In this document: in pieces, positions 1-7,732 of the stretch
Numbering within the stretch: position 1 is the stretch's first letter
Layout of the letters: each line of letters opens with the position of its first letter
Assembly (NCBI GenBank): GCA_003151655.1
Contig: PLYB01000169.1
Span: 1-30,756 of the forward strand
DNA length: 30,756 bases
Origin: Gallionellaceae bacterium
Lineage (GTDB): Bacteria > Pseudomonadota > Gammaproteobacteria > Burkholderiales > Gallionellaceae
Direction: 5' to 3'
Notes under the pieces: generated by a model
Databases searched by the model: none
What the model saw: the letters and a program-made list of their open reading frames with translations, nothing else
Told to the model about the DNA's origin: nothing
Position numbers and translations under genes: made by a program

Positions 1-354
1 GCGCGGCGCGAGCGCGGCATCGCCGACATGGTCATCATCCGCTTGGAACAACTCTATCCATTCCCGCATGATGAATTCACCGCGCAGATCGCCGCTTATC
101 CCAATGCGACCGAAGTAGTGTGGTGTCAGGAAGAGCCGGGCAATCAAGGAGCATGGCATCGCATTCAACATTATCTGTTACGCCACCTGCGCAAAGACAT
201 GCGTCTCGACTATGCGCTACGGCCAACGTCCGCTTCACCCGCTGCGGGCTATCTTGCCGTACATAACGAACAGCAGAAAGCAGTGGTCGATGCCGCTTTC
301 CGTCCCGATCTAGATGTGAAGAATATACCAGGAGCAAACCATGACCATCATTGA
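1..354 (+). CDS. sucA: 2-oxoglutarate dehydrogenase E1 component, 3' end only
   Basis: This is the C-terminal part of the thiamine-diphosphate-dependent E1 subunit, which decarboxylates 2-oxoglutarate in the TCA cycle and passes the succinyl group to the lipoyl arm of E2. The frame is open from base 1, so the gene starts outside the window. The segments RLEQLYPFP, VVWCQEEPGNQGAW and the closing region with RPTSASPAAGY are typical of the E1 C-terminal domain in proteobacteria. The last 14 bases overlap the start of odhB (341), so the two subunits are translationally coupled. The identification is secure; only the last ~117 residues are visible. Confidence 0.95.
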   Translation, partial: ARRERGIADMVIIRLEQLYPFPHDEFTAQIAAYPNATEVVWCQEEPGNQGAWHRIQHYLLRHLRKDMRLDYALRPTSASPAAGYLAVHNEQQKAVVDAAFRPDLDVKNIPGANHDHH

Positions 355-1507
355 AGTTAAAGTCCCGCAATTATCCGAATCCGTCACCGAAGCGACACTG
401 CTGACTTGGCATAAAAAAGCGGGCGAGGCGGTGAGTGAAGGCGAAAACCTGATCGACATCGAGACCGACAAAGTCGTGCTGGAATTACCTGCGATCAAGA
501 GCGGCGTGTTGAGCAAGATCGTCAAGCAAGACGGCGACAAAGTGGTGGCGGGTGAAGTGATTGCGCTGCTGGATACGGAAGCGGTAGCGGCAGTATCCAA
601 AGCCAAGGTGGAAGTAGCGGCGGCTGTCACGCCGTCGGCACGCAAATTGGCGCACGCCCATGATGTGGATGCCGCCAGCTTGCAGGGCAGCGGGCGACAT
701 GGCGTGGTGACCAAAGAAGACGTGCAGGCAGCGGCAGTCGGTGTCGCGCGCGTGGAGGCCACAGCGGCAAAACCGGCGGCAGCGATTCCGCCAGCAGTTT
801 CCGGAAATCGTATCGAGCAGCGCGTGCCGATGACCCGCATCCGTCAACGCATCGCCGAACGCTTGCTGCAATCACAACAGAACGCCGCTATCCTTACCAC
901 GTTCAATGAAGTGAATATGCAGCCGGTGATCGAACTACGCAACAAATACAAAGATGCCTTCGAGAAAAAACACGGCGTGAAGTTGGGGTTCACCTCCTTC
1001 TTCGTCAAAGCAGCTGTGCTGGCTTTGCAAAAGTTTCCCATCATCAATGCCTCGGTGGACGGTACGGATGTCGTCTACCACGGCTATTTTGACATCGGCG
1101 TAGCCATCGGCAGCGAGCGCGGGTTGGTGGTTCCTATTATCCGCGATGCCGATAAACTTTCCTTGGCGGACATCGAGAAACAGATCGCTGAATTCGCGGC
1201 ACGTGCCAAAGACGGCAAGCTCACGCTGGAAGAATTGACCGGGGGTACATTTTCCATCACTAACGGTGGCGTGTTCGGTTCCATGCTTTCCACCCCCATT
1301 ATCAATCCGCCGCAAAGCGCTATTCTCGGTATTCACGCGACCAAAGATCGCCCCGTCGCCGAGAACGGGCAAGTGGTTATCCGCCCGATGAACTATCTTG
1401 CGGTGTCTTACGACCATCGCATCATCGACGGACGCGAAGCCGTGCAATTCCTGGTAACGATCAAGGAAGCACTGGAATTTCCGGGACGGGTGTTGCTGGA
1501 TTTGTAA
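341..1507 (+). CDS. odhB: Dihydrolipoyllysine succinyltransferase (E2 of 2-oxoglutarate dehydrogenase)
   Basis: E2 core of the 2-oxoglutarate dehydrogenase complex, transferring succinyl from lipoamide to CoA. The 388 residues show the usual order: a lipoyl domain (1-75) with the modified lysine at K44 in IETDKVV; a short Ala/Val-rich linker; a peripheral E1/E3-binding domain (about 95-130, TPSARKLA...GRHGVVTKEDV); and a catalytic domain ending in the active-site SYDHRIIDGREAV. Its length is normal for the single-lipoyl-domain bacterial form. The start at 341 overlaps sucA and is preceded by AGGAG in ccaggagcaaacc. An lpd (E3) gene, which often follows in this group, is absent here; a reductase gene follows directly after the stop codon. 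Confidence 0.96.
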   Translation: MTIIEVKVPQLSESVTEATLLTWHKKAGEAVSEGENLIDIETDKVVLELPAIKSGVLSKIVKQDGDKVVAGEVIALLDTEAVAAVSKAKVEVAAAVTPSARKLAHAHDVDAASLQGSGRHGVVTKEDVQAAAVGVARVEATAAKPAAAIPPAVSGNRIEQRVPMTRIRQRIAERLLQSQQNAAILTTFNEVNMQPVIELRNKYKDAFEKKHGVKLGFTSFFVKAAVLALQKFPIINASVDGTDVVYHGYFDIGVAIGSERGLVVPIIRDADKLSLADIEKQIAEFAARAKDGKLTLEELTGGTFSITNGGVFGSMLSTPIINPPQSAILGIHATKDRPVAENGQVVIRPMNYLAVSYDHRIIDGREAVQFLVTIKEALEFPGRVLLDL

Positions 1508-2506
1508 ATGAGTGCTTTTCGCGCCTATCGTATTTTCGAGGAAAACGGAAATTCTGCCGGGCGTTTCGTCGAGTTGTCATTGGACGATCTTGATCCCGGC
1601 GAGGTCGTCATTCAGGCGCAGTATTCCAGTGTGAATTTCAAGGATGCACTTGCCGCGACGGGTGCGGGCAAGGTGATTCGTCGCTTTCCCTGCGTGGGCG
1701 GCGTGGATGTTTCCGGTGTGGTGGCAAGTTCAACCGATGCGCGCTTTAAGGTCGGTGATGAAGTGCTGGTCACCGGTTACGATATGGGCGTGGCGCATGA
1801 CGGTGGTTATGCCGAATACGTGCGCGTTGCAGCGGATTGGGTAGTGGCGTTGCCGCAGGGGCTTTCGCTATTTGACGCGATGGCACTGGGTACGGCTGGT
1901 TTCACCGCAGCATTGGCGATCCACCGTTTGGAGCAAAACGAGCTGTCACCGGATAAAGGAAAAGTGATTGTCACCGGTGCGACGGGCGGCGTGGGCAGTC
2001 TTGCTATCAATATGCTGGCGCAACTCGGCTATCACGTGGTGGCGCTAACCGGAAAAGATACAGAACACGAGTTTCTGAAATCAATAGGCGCAAACGAAAT
2101 TTTGCCGCGTAGAGAGATTGATTTTGCGAGTGCCCGCCCCCTGGAAAAAGCGCAGTGGGCGGGCGCGTTGGATGCGGTGGGTGGAGATACTCTGGCGTGG
2201 CTTGCGCGCACCATGCAGCAGGGCGGCGCTATCGCCAGCTTTGGCAATGCGGCGGGTGTCGAGTTGCACACCACGGTATTCCCCTTTATCTTGCGCGGAG
2301 TTAAATTGTTGGGCGTGGATTCTGCCGCGACAGAAATGCCTTTGCGCAAACAAATATGGCAACGTCTCGCGGGCGAATTACGTCCGCAAGCATTAGCGCA
2401 GATCGCCCACACAGTGCCGTTTGCCAGACTGCCGGAAGTGTTCTCTAAAATGCTACATGGTGAAACACGCGGTCGCACGGTCGTGGAAATCGTTGCCAAG
2501 CCCTAA
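1508..2506 (+). CDS. MDR-family NADPH-dependent oxidoreductase, YhdH/AcuI type
   Basis: A 332-residue zinc-independent medium-chain dehydrogenase/reductase. The N-terminal GroES-like part (YSSVNFKDALAATG, VGGVDVSGVV) and the Rossmann motif VTGATGGVGSLA (about 157-168) are those of the YhdH/YhfP family. Characterised members include the acrylyl-CoA reductase AcuI, and the expected activity is NADPH-dependent reduction of an activated double bond. The substrate cannot be told from sequence. The ATG follows the odhB stop codon with no gap, so it is probably cotranscribed with sucA-odhB. A metabolic link to the TCA cycle is inference. Confidence 0.88.
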   Translation: MSAFRAYRIFEENGNSAGRFVELSLDDLDPGEVVIQAQYSSVNFKDALAATGAGKVIRRFPCVGGVDVSGVVASSTDARFKVGDEVLVTGYDMGVAHDGGYAEYVRVAADWVVALPQGLSLFDAMALGTAGFTAALAIHRLEQNELSPDKGKVIVTGATGGVGSLAINMLAQLGYHVVALTGKDTEHEFLKSIGANEILPRREIDFASARPLEKAQWAGALDAVGGDTLAWLARTMQQGGAIASFGNAAGVELHTTVFPFILRGVKLLGVDSAATEMPLRKQIWQRLAGELRPQALAQIAHTVPFARLPEVFSKMLHGETRGRTVVEIVAKP

Positions 2507-2523
2507 AAACTCAGTGTTATAAT
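2493..2523 (+). promoter_or_regulatory. Putative promoter of tRNA-Leu
   Basis: A perfect -10 hexamer TATAAT lies at 2518-2523. TTGCCA (5 of 6 to the -35 consensus) lies at 2493-2498, giving a rather long 19-base spacer. A GC-rich discriminator (gcgcgcgc) follows, as is usual at stringently controlled stable-RNA promoters. The -35 box lies inside the end of the upstream reductase gene. The mature tRNA begins about 45 bases downstream, leaving a normal 5' leader for RNase P. Confidence 0.6.
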
Positions 2524-2567
2524 GCGCGCGCTTCACGGCTCGCTCGAGTCGATGATGGTTGGATTAT

Positions 2568-2652
2568 GCCCCGGTGGCGGAATTGGTAGACGCACCAGAT
2601 TTAGGTTCTGGCGCCGCGAGGCGTGAATGTTCGAGTCATTTCCGGGGCACCA
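2568..2652 (+). tRNA. tRNA-Leu (anticodon TAG)
   Basis: The cloverleaf is complete. Acceptor arms GCCCCGG (2568-2574) and CCGGGGC (2642-2648) pair fully, with discriminator A and an encoded CCA. The anticodon stem CCAGA/TCTGG encloses TTTAGGT, giving anticodon TAG, which reads CUN leucine codons. The long variable arm is typical of class II tRNAs. The T arm has loop TTCGAGT and a stem with one G-U pair. Its 3' end marks the left border of the accessory region. Confidence 0.97.
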
Positions 2653-2713
2653 CATCAAGAATATTCTAAAAATCAGTATGTGCCGGGAACCATAACTTTG
2701 CCGCATCGGCAAG

Positions 2714-2782
2714 CTTATGCTTCCATATCAGCTATGGCAAAGATATGCTTCCAAATTTTGAGCTGCCATATGGTTGCATAAG
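2714..2782. repeat. Imperfect inverted repeat in the intergenic stretch after tRNA-Leu
   Basis: The 283-base stretch 2653-2935 holds no convincing gene. It contains CTTATGCTTCCATAT (2714-2728) and its near-complement ATATGGTTGCATAAG (2768-2782), matching at 13 of 15 positions. The decamer TATGCTTCCA also occurs twice directly (2716-2725 and 2744-2753). Short repeats in this arrangement could be transposase-binding sites at a mobile-element end or simply an RNA hairpin. I have no independent support for either. Confidence 0.4.
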
Positions 2783-2935
2783 ATTGCTAATGCCTACAAT
2801 CGGGCATCTCAGTTTTTTGAGCCCAAAGGTCTTTCATTTCCATAAAACTGATGTTCAGCAATTGTTAATTCTCCCCCTCAAGATGAAATTGCTCATTTTC
2901 CCGCCTAATGGTAGAACACATGGGGTGAGCAAGGT

Positions 2936-3883
2936 TTATTCGCGCAGTTCGTTTGAACGGTTATAAGGTTTTTCTAAGTTACCGCAAAGTAAATCATCAA
3001 AAGCAGAGTCGAATTTATGCAAGACTTTTTCCAGATTAGAAAACTTACTATTGCTCAATTGTTCGGAAGCACGCACATCCAAGTTTGTTACTGTGTAAAG
3101 CGTAAAATCTTTTGTCCACATTGAGGAACGCCCTAAAAGACACACACCAAGTGAGTGACCAATATGTTTGCTATTTAGACTTTCTATATCATGGGCGTGC
3201 TGTGCTATAAACTGCTTCATCGCAACACCAAGTATTCTTTTTGCGACTAATTCGTCATTGACTTCAATTTTTTGGATACCTTTCGACAAAATGCTGGAAA
3301 CATCAATGAAAATTAAACCAAGTTTTGAATCCGAGGTTTTTTTCATTTCGCGTTCAAGCTGTTTTCCTGCGGTATCGAAATTTTCCTTAAATCGTTTTTC
3401 TGATGTAATTCGCTTACACTCAGAATAGACAATAAGCTCTTCTTTGCGCGCGACAATATCTGTTAGGAAATCAAAATCCACTTTATATCCGGCTCGAGAG
3501 AATCTGGCCGCCACAAGTAGCTCAAACAGATAGTCTCGGGATTCAGAAATAGCAGCATTGTTTAAATGATCTCTTCCTGTAATTACCTTGCCTAATCTGG
3601 TTTTGAAGCCATTACTTTTTTCTTCTTTGAATACGGTTTTTATAATTACTATTTCAAGGCACTCGTTATATGATTTTATCAATAATTCGAACGCCAATCT
3701 TCCTTCTTCCGAATCTGGATTATTTACTGTAAAGAATGTATCTATATATTTAATGTAGCGTGAGTATCTTGTGCACAGCGATTTAAAGCCGAAAGACTTT
3801 AGCCAGTTGAGTACTTCTGGCATTTTTTGTAATACCAGTTCACTTGGAAAACTTTTCTCGTTGATGGAAGAGTTAGGTTGCAC
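2936..3883 (-). CDS. Hypothetical protein with a probable PD-(D/E)XK nuclease-like core
   Basis: I do not recognise a named family for this 315-residue soluble protein. The middle shows the spacing expected of a restriction-endonuclease-like fold: E121 in YLFELLVAARFSRAGY, D142 in FDFLTDIVAR, and E155-C-K157 at the end of a hydrophobic strand (LIVYSECKR). It lacks a signal peptide or membrane segment. The GTG start at 3883 has only a weak AGG upstream; ATG at 3823 (residue 21) is an alternative. The first codons overlap a sequence resembling the left half of an attC site (ACCTAAC, minus strand 3877-3871). The gene may therefore have been joined to cassette DNA. Base composition is AT-richer than the flanking housekeeping genes. 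A DNA-cutting or defence role is inference. Confidence 0.6.
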   Translation of the reverse strand: MQPNSSINEKSFPSELVLQKMPEVLNWLKSFGFKSLCTRYSRYIKYIDTFFTVNNPDSEEGRLAFELLIKSYNECLEIVIIKTVFKEEKSNGFKTRLGKVITGRDHLNNAAISESRDYLFELLVAARFSRAGYKVDFDFLTDIVARKEELIVYSECKRITSEKRFKENFDTAGKQLEREMKKTSDSKLGLIFIDVSSILSKGIQKIEVNDELVAKRILGVAMKQFIAQHAHDIESLNSKHIGHSLGVCLLGRSSMWTKDFTLYTVTNLDVRASEQLSNSKFSNLEKVLHKFDSAFDDLLCGNLEKPYNRSNELRE

Positions 3884-3904
3884 TTAGTACCTATGAATGT
3901 TTAA

Positions 3905-3930
3905 CCACGTGTTGACGGATGGCTTAGGCC
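3905..3930 (-). other. Possible truncated attC half-site
   Basis: On the minus strand the stop codon of the GNAT-like gene (TAA) lies inside GGCCTAAGCC and is followed by ATCCGTCAACACG. This recalls the R''-L'' half of an integron attC site, where R'' is RYYYAAC and often contains the cassette gene's stop codon. The R'' is degenerate (CCTAAG) and no matching R' or L' half follows. This could be the remains of a second cassette's attC, or chance. Confidence 0.28.
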
Positions 3931-4472
3931 GAGAATAGAGTTGCATGAAGTCCACTCTTGGATGCTTGCCATGGGTTAGTAAATGGCCCTCGGAAATGGC
4001 CATCTGAACTTTCAGAATCGGTAGTGAACACGGCTTCCGAAAGGTGGAGGGACGCTCCACATAGATCTTCCCAAAGTCGGTCACGCCTACCTGCGTTCTC
4101 AGGTGTTGCATCTTGGTGAACTAGCCTCCCTGCAACGTAAGTACGCTCTCTGAGTTCGGCTGGTATGGCAGAATAGATTCTGTACCACGCAAATCTACCC
4201 ACTCCCTTTGATCGGATGTTACTGGGTATCTGAAAATCACGGACAAATATTTGAGGGCAACTCAAAAGTCCATTTACGTCATAGGGGAAATACGGGGAGC
4301 CAAACTTTGGTGGCGAGCCGGGTAGATCGCAAGTGCATATGGTTACCGTCCCTTTTGCGGTGAACAGAACTCCTTTGTCGTAGTGCAGACTGAACAGATG
4401 CACTACGCGACAGACGAACTTGCTTTCTTCGGTGAGTCGATATTCTTCTGAACAGTAGATAGAGGATGTCAT
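3924..4472 (-). CDS. Putative GNAT-like acetyltransferase, possible second gene cassette
   Basis: A 182-residue protein. Residues 79-98 carry DFQIPSNIRSKGVGRFAW, whose RSKGVG (87-92) matches the acetyl-CoA pyrophosphate-binding pattern (Q/R)xxGx(G/A) of GNAT N-acetyltransferases. The following QDATPENAGRRDRLWEDLCG resembles the C-terminal GNAT motif (Asp...Asn...aromatic...Gly). The substrate is unknown and there is no membrane segment. The start ATG at 4472 lies just after the attC of the upstream cassette, and the stop codon lies in a possible attC remnant. That is the layout of a promoterless cassette gene. The last ~40 residues are low in recognisable structure and may be altered. The GNAT assignment is from motif only. 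Confidence 0.55.
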   Translation of the reverse strand: MTSSIYCSEEYRLTEESKFVCRVVHLFSLHYDKGVLFTAKGTVTICTCDLPGSPPKFGSPYFPYDVNGLLSCPQIFVRDFQIPSNIRSKGVGRFAWYRIYSAIPAELRERTYVAGRLVHQDATPENAGRRDRLWEDLCGASLHLSEAVFTTDSESSDGHFRGPFTNPWQASKSGLHATLFSA

Positions 4473-4482
4473 CAGGGATGAT

Positions 4483-4552
4483 CCCTAGCGTTAAAATTGA
4501 GAGGCAGGCCACTTCTGGCCTGTCCCGCTCGAATGTCGGGTTGGGCGACTCA
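4483..4552 (-). other. Integron attC recombination site
   Basis: Read on the minus strand, the site has R'' GCCCAAC (4546-4540), an L'' box ATTCGAGCGG, a perfect apical stem CAGGCCA/TGGCCTG around GAAG, a complementary L' box GCCTCTCAAT, and then TTTAACG followed by CTAGGG. The L boxes pair except for an extrahelical base, as IntI needs for bottom-strand recognition. In the array the R' reads GCTAGGG, one base off GTTRRR and lacking the final Y. If the cassette is closed at the G/TT point using its own left end (5125), R' becomes CGTTGGGCGACTCA. That is complementary to TGAGTCGCCCAAC over 13 bases. This reciprocal fit is strong evidence of a true attC. Confidence 0.88.
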
Positions 4553-5125
4553 CTTTCAGAAAACCGTGACAGAGAAGGGCGTACGGCCAATTTGCCTAGA
4601 AAAAACATGGTTTGGCTTAACGTGGATTTTGTGATTACAAGAGCAGTATGCAACTAGGTTTGCAACAGCAGCTTCTTTCTCCAAGTTATGCACTCCAATG
4701 CACCAGACACCTCGTAGATCATCTTGTGAGTACTTAATATTTTGCAACTTTGCCTTGTCACGCAACATTGAGTTAATACATCCGCGCGGGGATTTTTGCT
4801 GCTTGATCTCAATGGCAAGTGGTGATTGTTTATGTTTCTGTTGAACCCAAAAATCGATGGCGCAAGATGCTTTCACTTTGGATAAGCGCCTGTCAAGCTC
4901 ATACCGCTGCTCGCGATCCCAATAGGTGATTTCAGGATGAGACTTACAGAATTTAGCAAACTCAATCTGTATCCATTTCTCCCAGCCAGTGATGTTGAAT
5001 TCGGCGATTGTGTAGAGAGTGTCTTTGATAGCCTTCTTCGCAAAGAAATCCTGAGTGATACGTGTGACAAACGCGAAATCAGTAGTCATAGTGATGTACG
5101 AGAAAGTAGTGGATGAGTCGCCCAA
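4489..5125 (-). mobile_element. Integron-type gene cassette (about 637 bp)
   Basis: The unit runs on the minus strand from the crossover point in GTTGGGC (5126-5120) to the G of TTTAACG (4489). It contains one gene (5089-4556) and ends with an attC site, which is the definition of an integron cassette. Its left end GTTGGGCGACTCA (5126-5114) and the R'' side TGAGTCGCCCAAC (4552-4540) are perfect inverted complements over 13 bases. No integrase gene (intI) or complete attI lies in the window, so the cassette may have been inserted at a secondary site or be a remnant array (CALIN type). Confidence 0.82.
4556..5089 (-). CDS. Cassette-borne small protein with PD-(D/E)XK nuclease-like motif
   Basis: A 177-residue soluble protein, the single gene of an integron cassette. 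E37/E43 lie in a helix (GWEKWIQIEFAKF), D79 in ASCAIDFWV, and E94-I-K96 in PLAIEIKQQ. That is the E...D...ExK spacing of restriction-like nucleases. The rest, including VWCIGVHNLEKEAAVANLV, is unassigned. The frame is open up to a TTG at 5125 inside the recombination core. I choose ATG 5089 because a start inside the crossover site is less likely. No promoter is evident, as expected for a cassette gene expressed from outside. Nuclease activity is inference from the motif. Confidence 0.65.
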   Translation of the reverse strand: MTTDFAFVTRITQDFFAKKAIKDTLYTIAEFNITGWEKWIQIEFAKFCKSHPEITYWDREQRYELDRRLSKVKASCAIDFWVQQKHKQSPLAIEIKQQKSPRGCINSMLRDKAKLQNIKYSQDDLRGVWCIGVHNLEKEAAVANLVAYCSCNHKIHVKPNHVFSRQIGRTPFSVTVF

Positions 5126-5291
5126 CAGTTATTTACCAGCCCCATCGGTTTGTATTGTTAAAAAATGTGGAACCCAAATTTTTGATAAGAAGTTGATTCA
5201 TTGAGGTCAGTGGCTATTATTGTTACCCTATAGGCATAATATTACAGATGAATTGGAGCTGCATATTATTTTCTGATCTTCTCATTCTGCA

Positions 5292-6620
5292 TTACAAATC
5301 TCCAAGGGCTTTAATGTAAGCCCTCAGTAGATGTGGCTGTGCAAGAGACATACCCTCCTTATTGAGTACATAGTCTACTTGTCGTTGGGAAGGATACCTT
5401 CCATCAGCACGAACAATTTTCACAACTTCTTTCACGCGCTGACTCTGTTGGGCTTGATGTTTTTTAGAACGAATTTTTATTGCAGCTTTGTGTCGTTGCG
5501 ACAGCAATTGGCACAACTCAGGAAACCAATATTGCAGGCAAGTTTGTCGCACTCCAAGGTTAGCAGCAATCATGCTTACTGATTGACTTGCATCAGCGAT
5601 CAGCCGTGCTTTCAAAAAATCTTCCCATTCTTTTCGTCTCTGCGGTGATGGACGTGGGCGAGCTTTTCGTTCTTTCAATTTGCTTGGCAGCAGCCGAAAT
5701 CCGGTATTTGTCGAAGGAAATGGTGACTCGAAAAACACATCCGTTGGCATGACATTCACACCGTAGCAAAGTGCAAGAAATTGGGATGGAGAAGGACGCT
5801 CACCTTTTGTTAACCAGCCTGTCAGACCCATATCATTGAATCCCACTGCCCGGCAAAAGACTGCCCTGTTGCCGTCTGCCATGGATCGAACACGCTCACG
5901 AACAAAATCTCGGAACTGGTCAGCAGATGGAGCAAATTCTGAGTCCGCTTGACGCGTCAGCATGTCACCAATCGCGTCATCTGCCCACAATTGAAACTGT
6001 GATATTTCTTTACGAGGTCGGATTCCCGCGAGCGATTGATGACAGTGATCACAAATGCCCATATCAGGGAAACGGGGTATGTATGGCTGGGTCTTTCCAC
6101 AATAGGGGCAATGATCTTCGAGACGACACATATGCTCGGTACATGATCGTGAGACCTCGATGTACCACCTGAGAGGGAAAGTTACATCTTGTCCCAGTAG
6201 GTGCTGCTGATGAAGACATGCAGGACACCATCTCGGGTGTCGAGCTAACAGCCCTTGACCATTGTAGGGAAAGAGACCCCGCCACGGGAGCAGGGTCAGG
6301 TGGCGAAGATTCTGATGCGCTGTCAGCTTTTCAGTCGCGGACACGAACATATCGGCGTAACGGCCAAGTCCATTTATCGTCCCCGCATTGACTCTGAAAA
6401 ATCCCGAGTAACCAAGCTTCGAGATTGCGACATCCGCAGATCCCAATACCTCTTTGATCAATAGCCTCGGGCTAACTCCATGTGCCCTGCTGGTTCTAAC
6501 CAGCAGGGACAGGAGGCTTTCCTGATGCGGCGTACCTACGCCTGATGGAGGTAGTGAGAACAATACACTCCGGGGCGAGATAAGCGGAGGTTGATAAACC
6601 AGCGCATCATCGAGACTCAT
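5292..6620 (-). CDS. tniQ: TniQ/TnsD-family transposon target-selection protein
   Basis: A 442-residue TniQ-family protein. The N-terminal ESLLSLLVRTSRAHGVSP is the typical TniQ opening. Paired cysteines form two zinc-ribbon-like knuckles (RWCPACLHQQH, CRLEDHCPYCG, ICDHCHQS). After the TniQ domain comes a longer C-terminal half with a helix-turn-helix-like segment (SVSMIAANLGVRQTCLQYWFP), as in TnsD proteins that bind a fixed attachment site. TniQ proteins mark the DNA target and recruit TnsC. It is longer than the short TniQ of CRISPR-associated transposons and closer to a TnsD-like DNA-binding selector. Its start overlaps the tnsC stop by four bases (ATGA), so it ends an operon. Which site it recognises cannot be read from this window. 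Confidence 0.88.
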   Translation of the reverse strand: MSLDDALVYQPPLISPRSVLFSLPPSGVGTPHQESLLSLLVRTSRAHGVSPRLLIKEVLGSADVAISKLGYSGFFRVNAGTINGLGRYADMFVSATEKLTAHQNLRHLTLLPWRGLFPYNGQGLLARHPRWCPACLHQQHLLGQDVTFPLRWYIEVSRSCTEHMCRLEDHCPYCGKTQPYIPRFPDMGICDHCHQSLAGIRPRKEISQFQLWADDAIGDMLTRQADSEFAPSADQFRDFVRERVRSMADGNRAVFCRAVGFNDMGLTGWLTKGERPSPSQFLALCYGVNVMPTDVFFESPFPSTNTGFRLLPSKLKERKARPRPSPQRRKEWEDFLKARLIADASQSVSMIAANLGVRQTCLQYWFPELCQLLSQRHKAAIKIRSKKHQAQQSQRVKEVVKIVRADGRYPSQRQVDYVLNKEGMSLAQPHLLRAYIKALGDL

Positions 6621-7732
6621 ACGTGCATCCCAACCGGATCGCGTTTCGGATTACGTTTGCCTGGACGAGGACGTTTTCTGGACAGATCATGGTCATCCCG
6701 CGCAAGCAAAACGCCATTAGTGAGCAAGTCCAGTATCCGCTCGTCGCTAACGTCGGTCAGTTTAATTTCTCCTAAGCAAGCCTCCTCAATTATTGTCTGG
6801 AGCCCACGATTTTTCAGCGCAAACCGTTCGGCAAAGGCGGCATCAATGATGGAAACATTTTCCTGAAGCGCATATTCAAGACAGCGCCCCAGCCAGTCCT
6901 TAAGGATGCCGACGCACCCGGCGGAGTTCTGATAGAAATAGTCCGCCTGTACGTCGAGCCGGGTTGGGACGTGCATGGACATCTTTTGCTCCAGAAACCC
7001 GAGTACCTTGCGGAAATTTTCTCGATCTTCGCTGTTTCTCATGTCATATCGCGGAAAATTTATTACCTGACTGCGGCGTGTAAGCTGACCGCTTTGCTCA
7101 AGGATTTCCAATAGCTTATAAGTGCCGACAAGGATAATCGTGATGCCCGTTTCGATGGTCAGCGACTTCAAGCTTTCAAACAGGCACTCCAGCCGTTGCC
7201 TGTTGCCCACAAGCATCATGTGATGCGCTTCGTCGATAATCATGACCTTTGTTTTTCGACGGCGCACATATTCCTCCGTCGAGCGTCGCAAAGCATCGGT
7301 GGTTGATCGTTGCATGAATGATGTTTCCAAAGGGTGATTGGGAAATAGCGATGTTTGCCTAGGAATAACCAGTTTGCGATCAACCAGCGGCTCACTTTGC
7401 CCAGTCTGAAGGCGAATATAGAAGTCCTTCCAGTTGAAAGTATTTCCGTTGGGCGGTACTGCATTGATTGTGACTACAGGAACGAAGTCTGGTTCTGCAA
7501 TCATTCGATCCTCATAGTATTTAAGCAACCGATTGCTGGTTGCTTTGATCAGCGTGCTTTTTCCCACGCCAGTCGGCCCTGTAAGGATAATAATCTGCGG
7601 AGATGATGTGGCACCAAGGGCTGCACAAATATCCAGAAAAGTATCTTTGGCGGCAGGATGGGAAAAAACATAGCTTTGAAAATCGGCCAGTATTTCTGCG
7701 ACAGGACGTTTTGGTTGGATTTGAGTATTCAT
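6617..7732 (-). CDS. tnsC: TnsC/TniB-family AAA+ ATPase of a Tn7-like transposon
   Basis: A 371-residue AAA+ regulator that connects the target selector with the transposase and is expected to form ATP-dependent filaments on DNA. The Walker A motif GPTGVGKST is at 52-60. The Walker B motif VMIIDEAHH (D167, E168) follows, and a sensor-1-like strand ITIILVGTYKL comes at about 195-206. The C-terminal tail is basic (SRKRPRPGKRNPKRDP), as needed for partner or DNA contact. It overlaps both neighbours by four bases, so the three proteins are made from one message. The size suits TnsC of TnsAB-type elements better than TnsC of canonical Tn7 (about 550 residues). Confidence 0.9.
   Translation of the reverse strand: MNTQIQPKRPVAEILADFQSYVFSHPAAKDTFLDICAALGATSSPQIIILTGPTGVGKSTLIKATSNRLLKYYEDRMIAEPDFVPVVTINAVPPNGNTFNWKDFYIRLQTGQSEPLVDRKLVIPRQTSLFPNHPLETSFMQRSTTDALRRSTEEYVRRRKTKVMIIDEAHHMMLVGNRQRLECLFESLKSLTIETGITIILVGTYKLLEILEQSGQLTRRSQVINFPRYDMRNSEDRENFRKVLGFLEQKMSMHVPTRLDVQADYFYQNSAGCVGILKDWLGRCLEYALQENVSIIDAAFAERFALKNRGLQTIIEEACLGEIKLTDVSDERILDLLTNGVLLARDDHDLSRKRPRPGKRNPKRDPVGMHV

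Noticed and set aside
310..840. 176-codon minus-strand frame opposite odhB
   Set aside because: Ala/Ser/Thr-rich shadow typical of antisense frames in GC-rich coding DNA.
2568..2652. tRNA 3'-end duplication as an att site of an integrative element
   Set aside because: I found no second copy of the tRNA-Leu 3' end in the window and no tyrosine recombinase gene.
4279..4653. 124-codon minus-strand frame across the attC site
   Set aside because: It overlaps both the cassette gene and the GNAT-like gene in another frame and reads through the attC hairpin.
5120..5126. TTG at 5125 as the start of the cassette gene
   Set aside because: It lies inside the GTTGGGC recombination core; ATG 5089 is a more normal start.
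5127..5290. Definite left end of the transposon
   Set aside because: Several TGT triplets occur, but none has a matching inverted end to the right or a five-base duplication.
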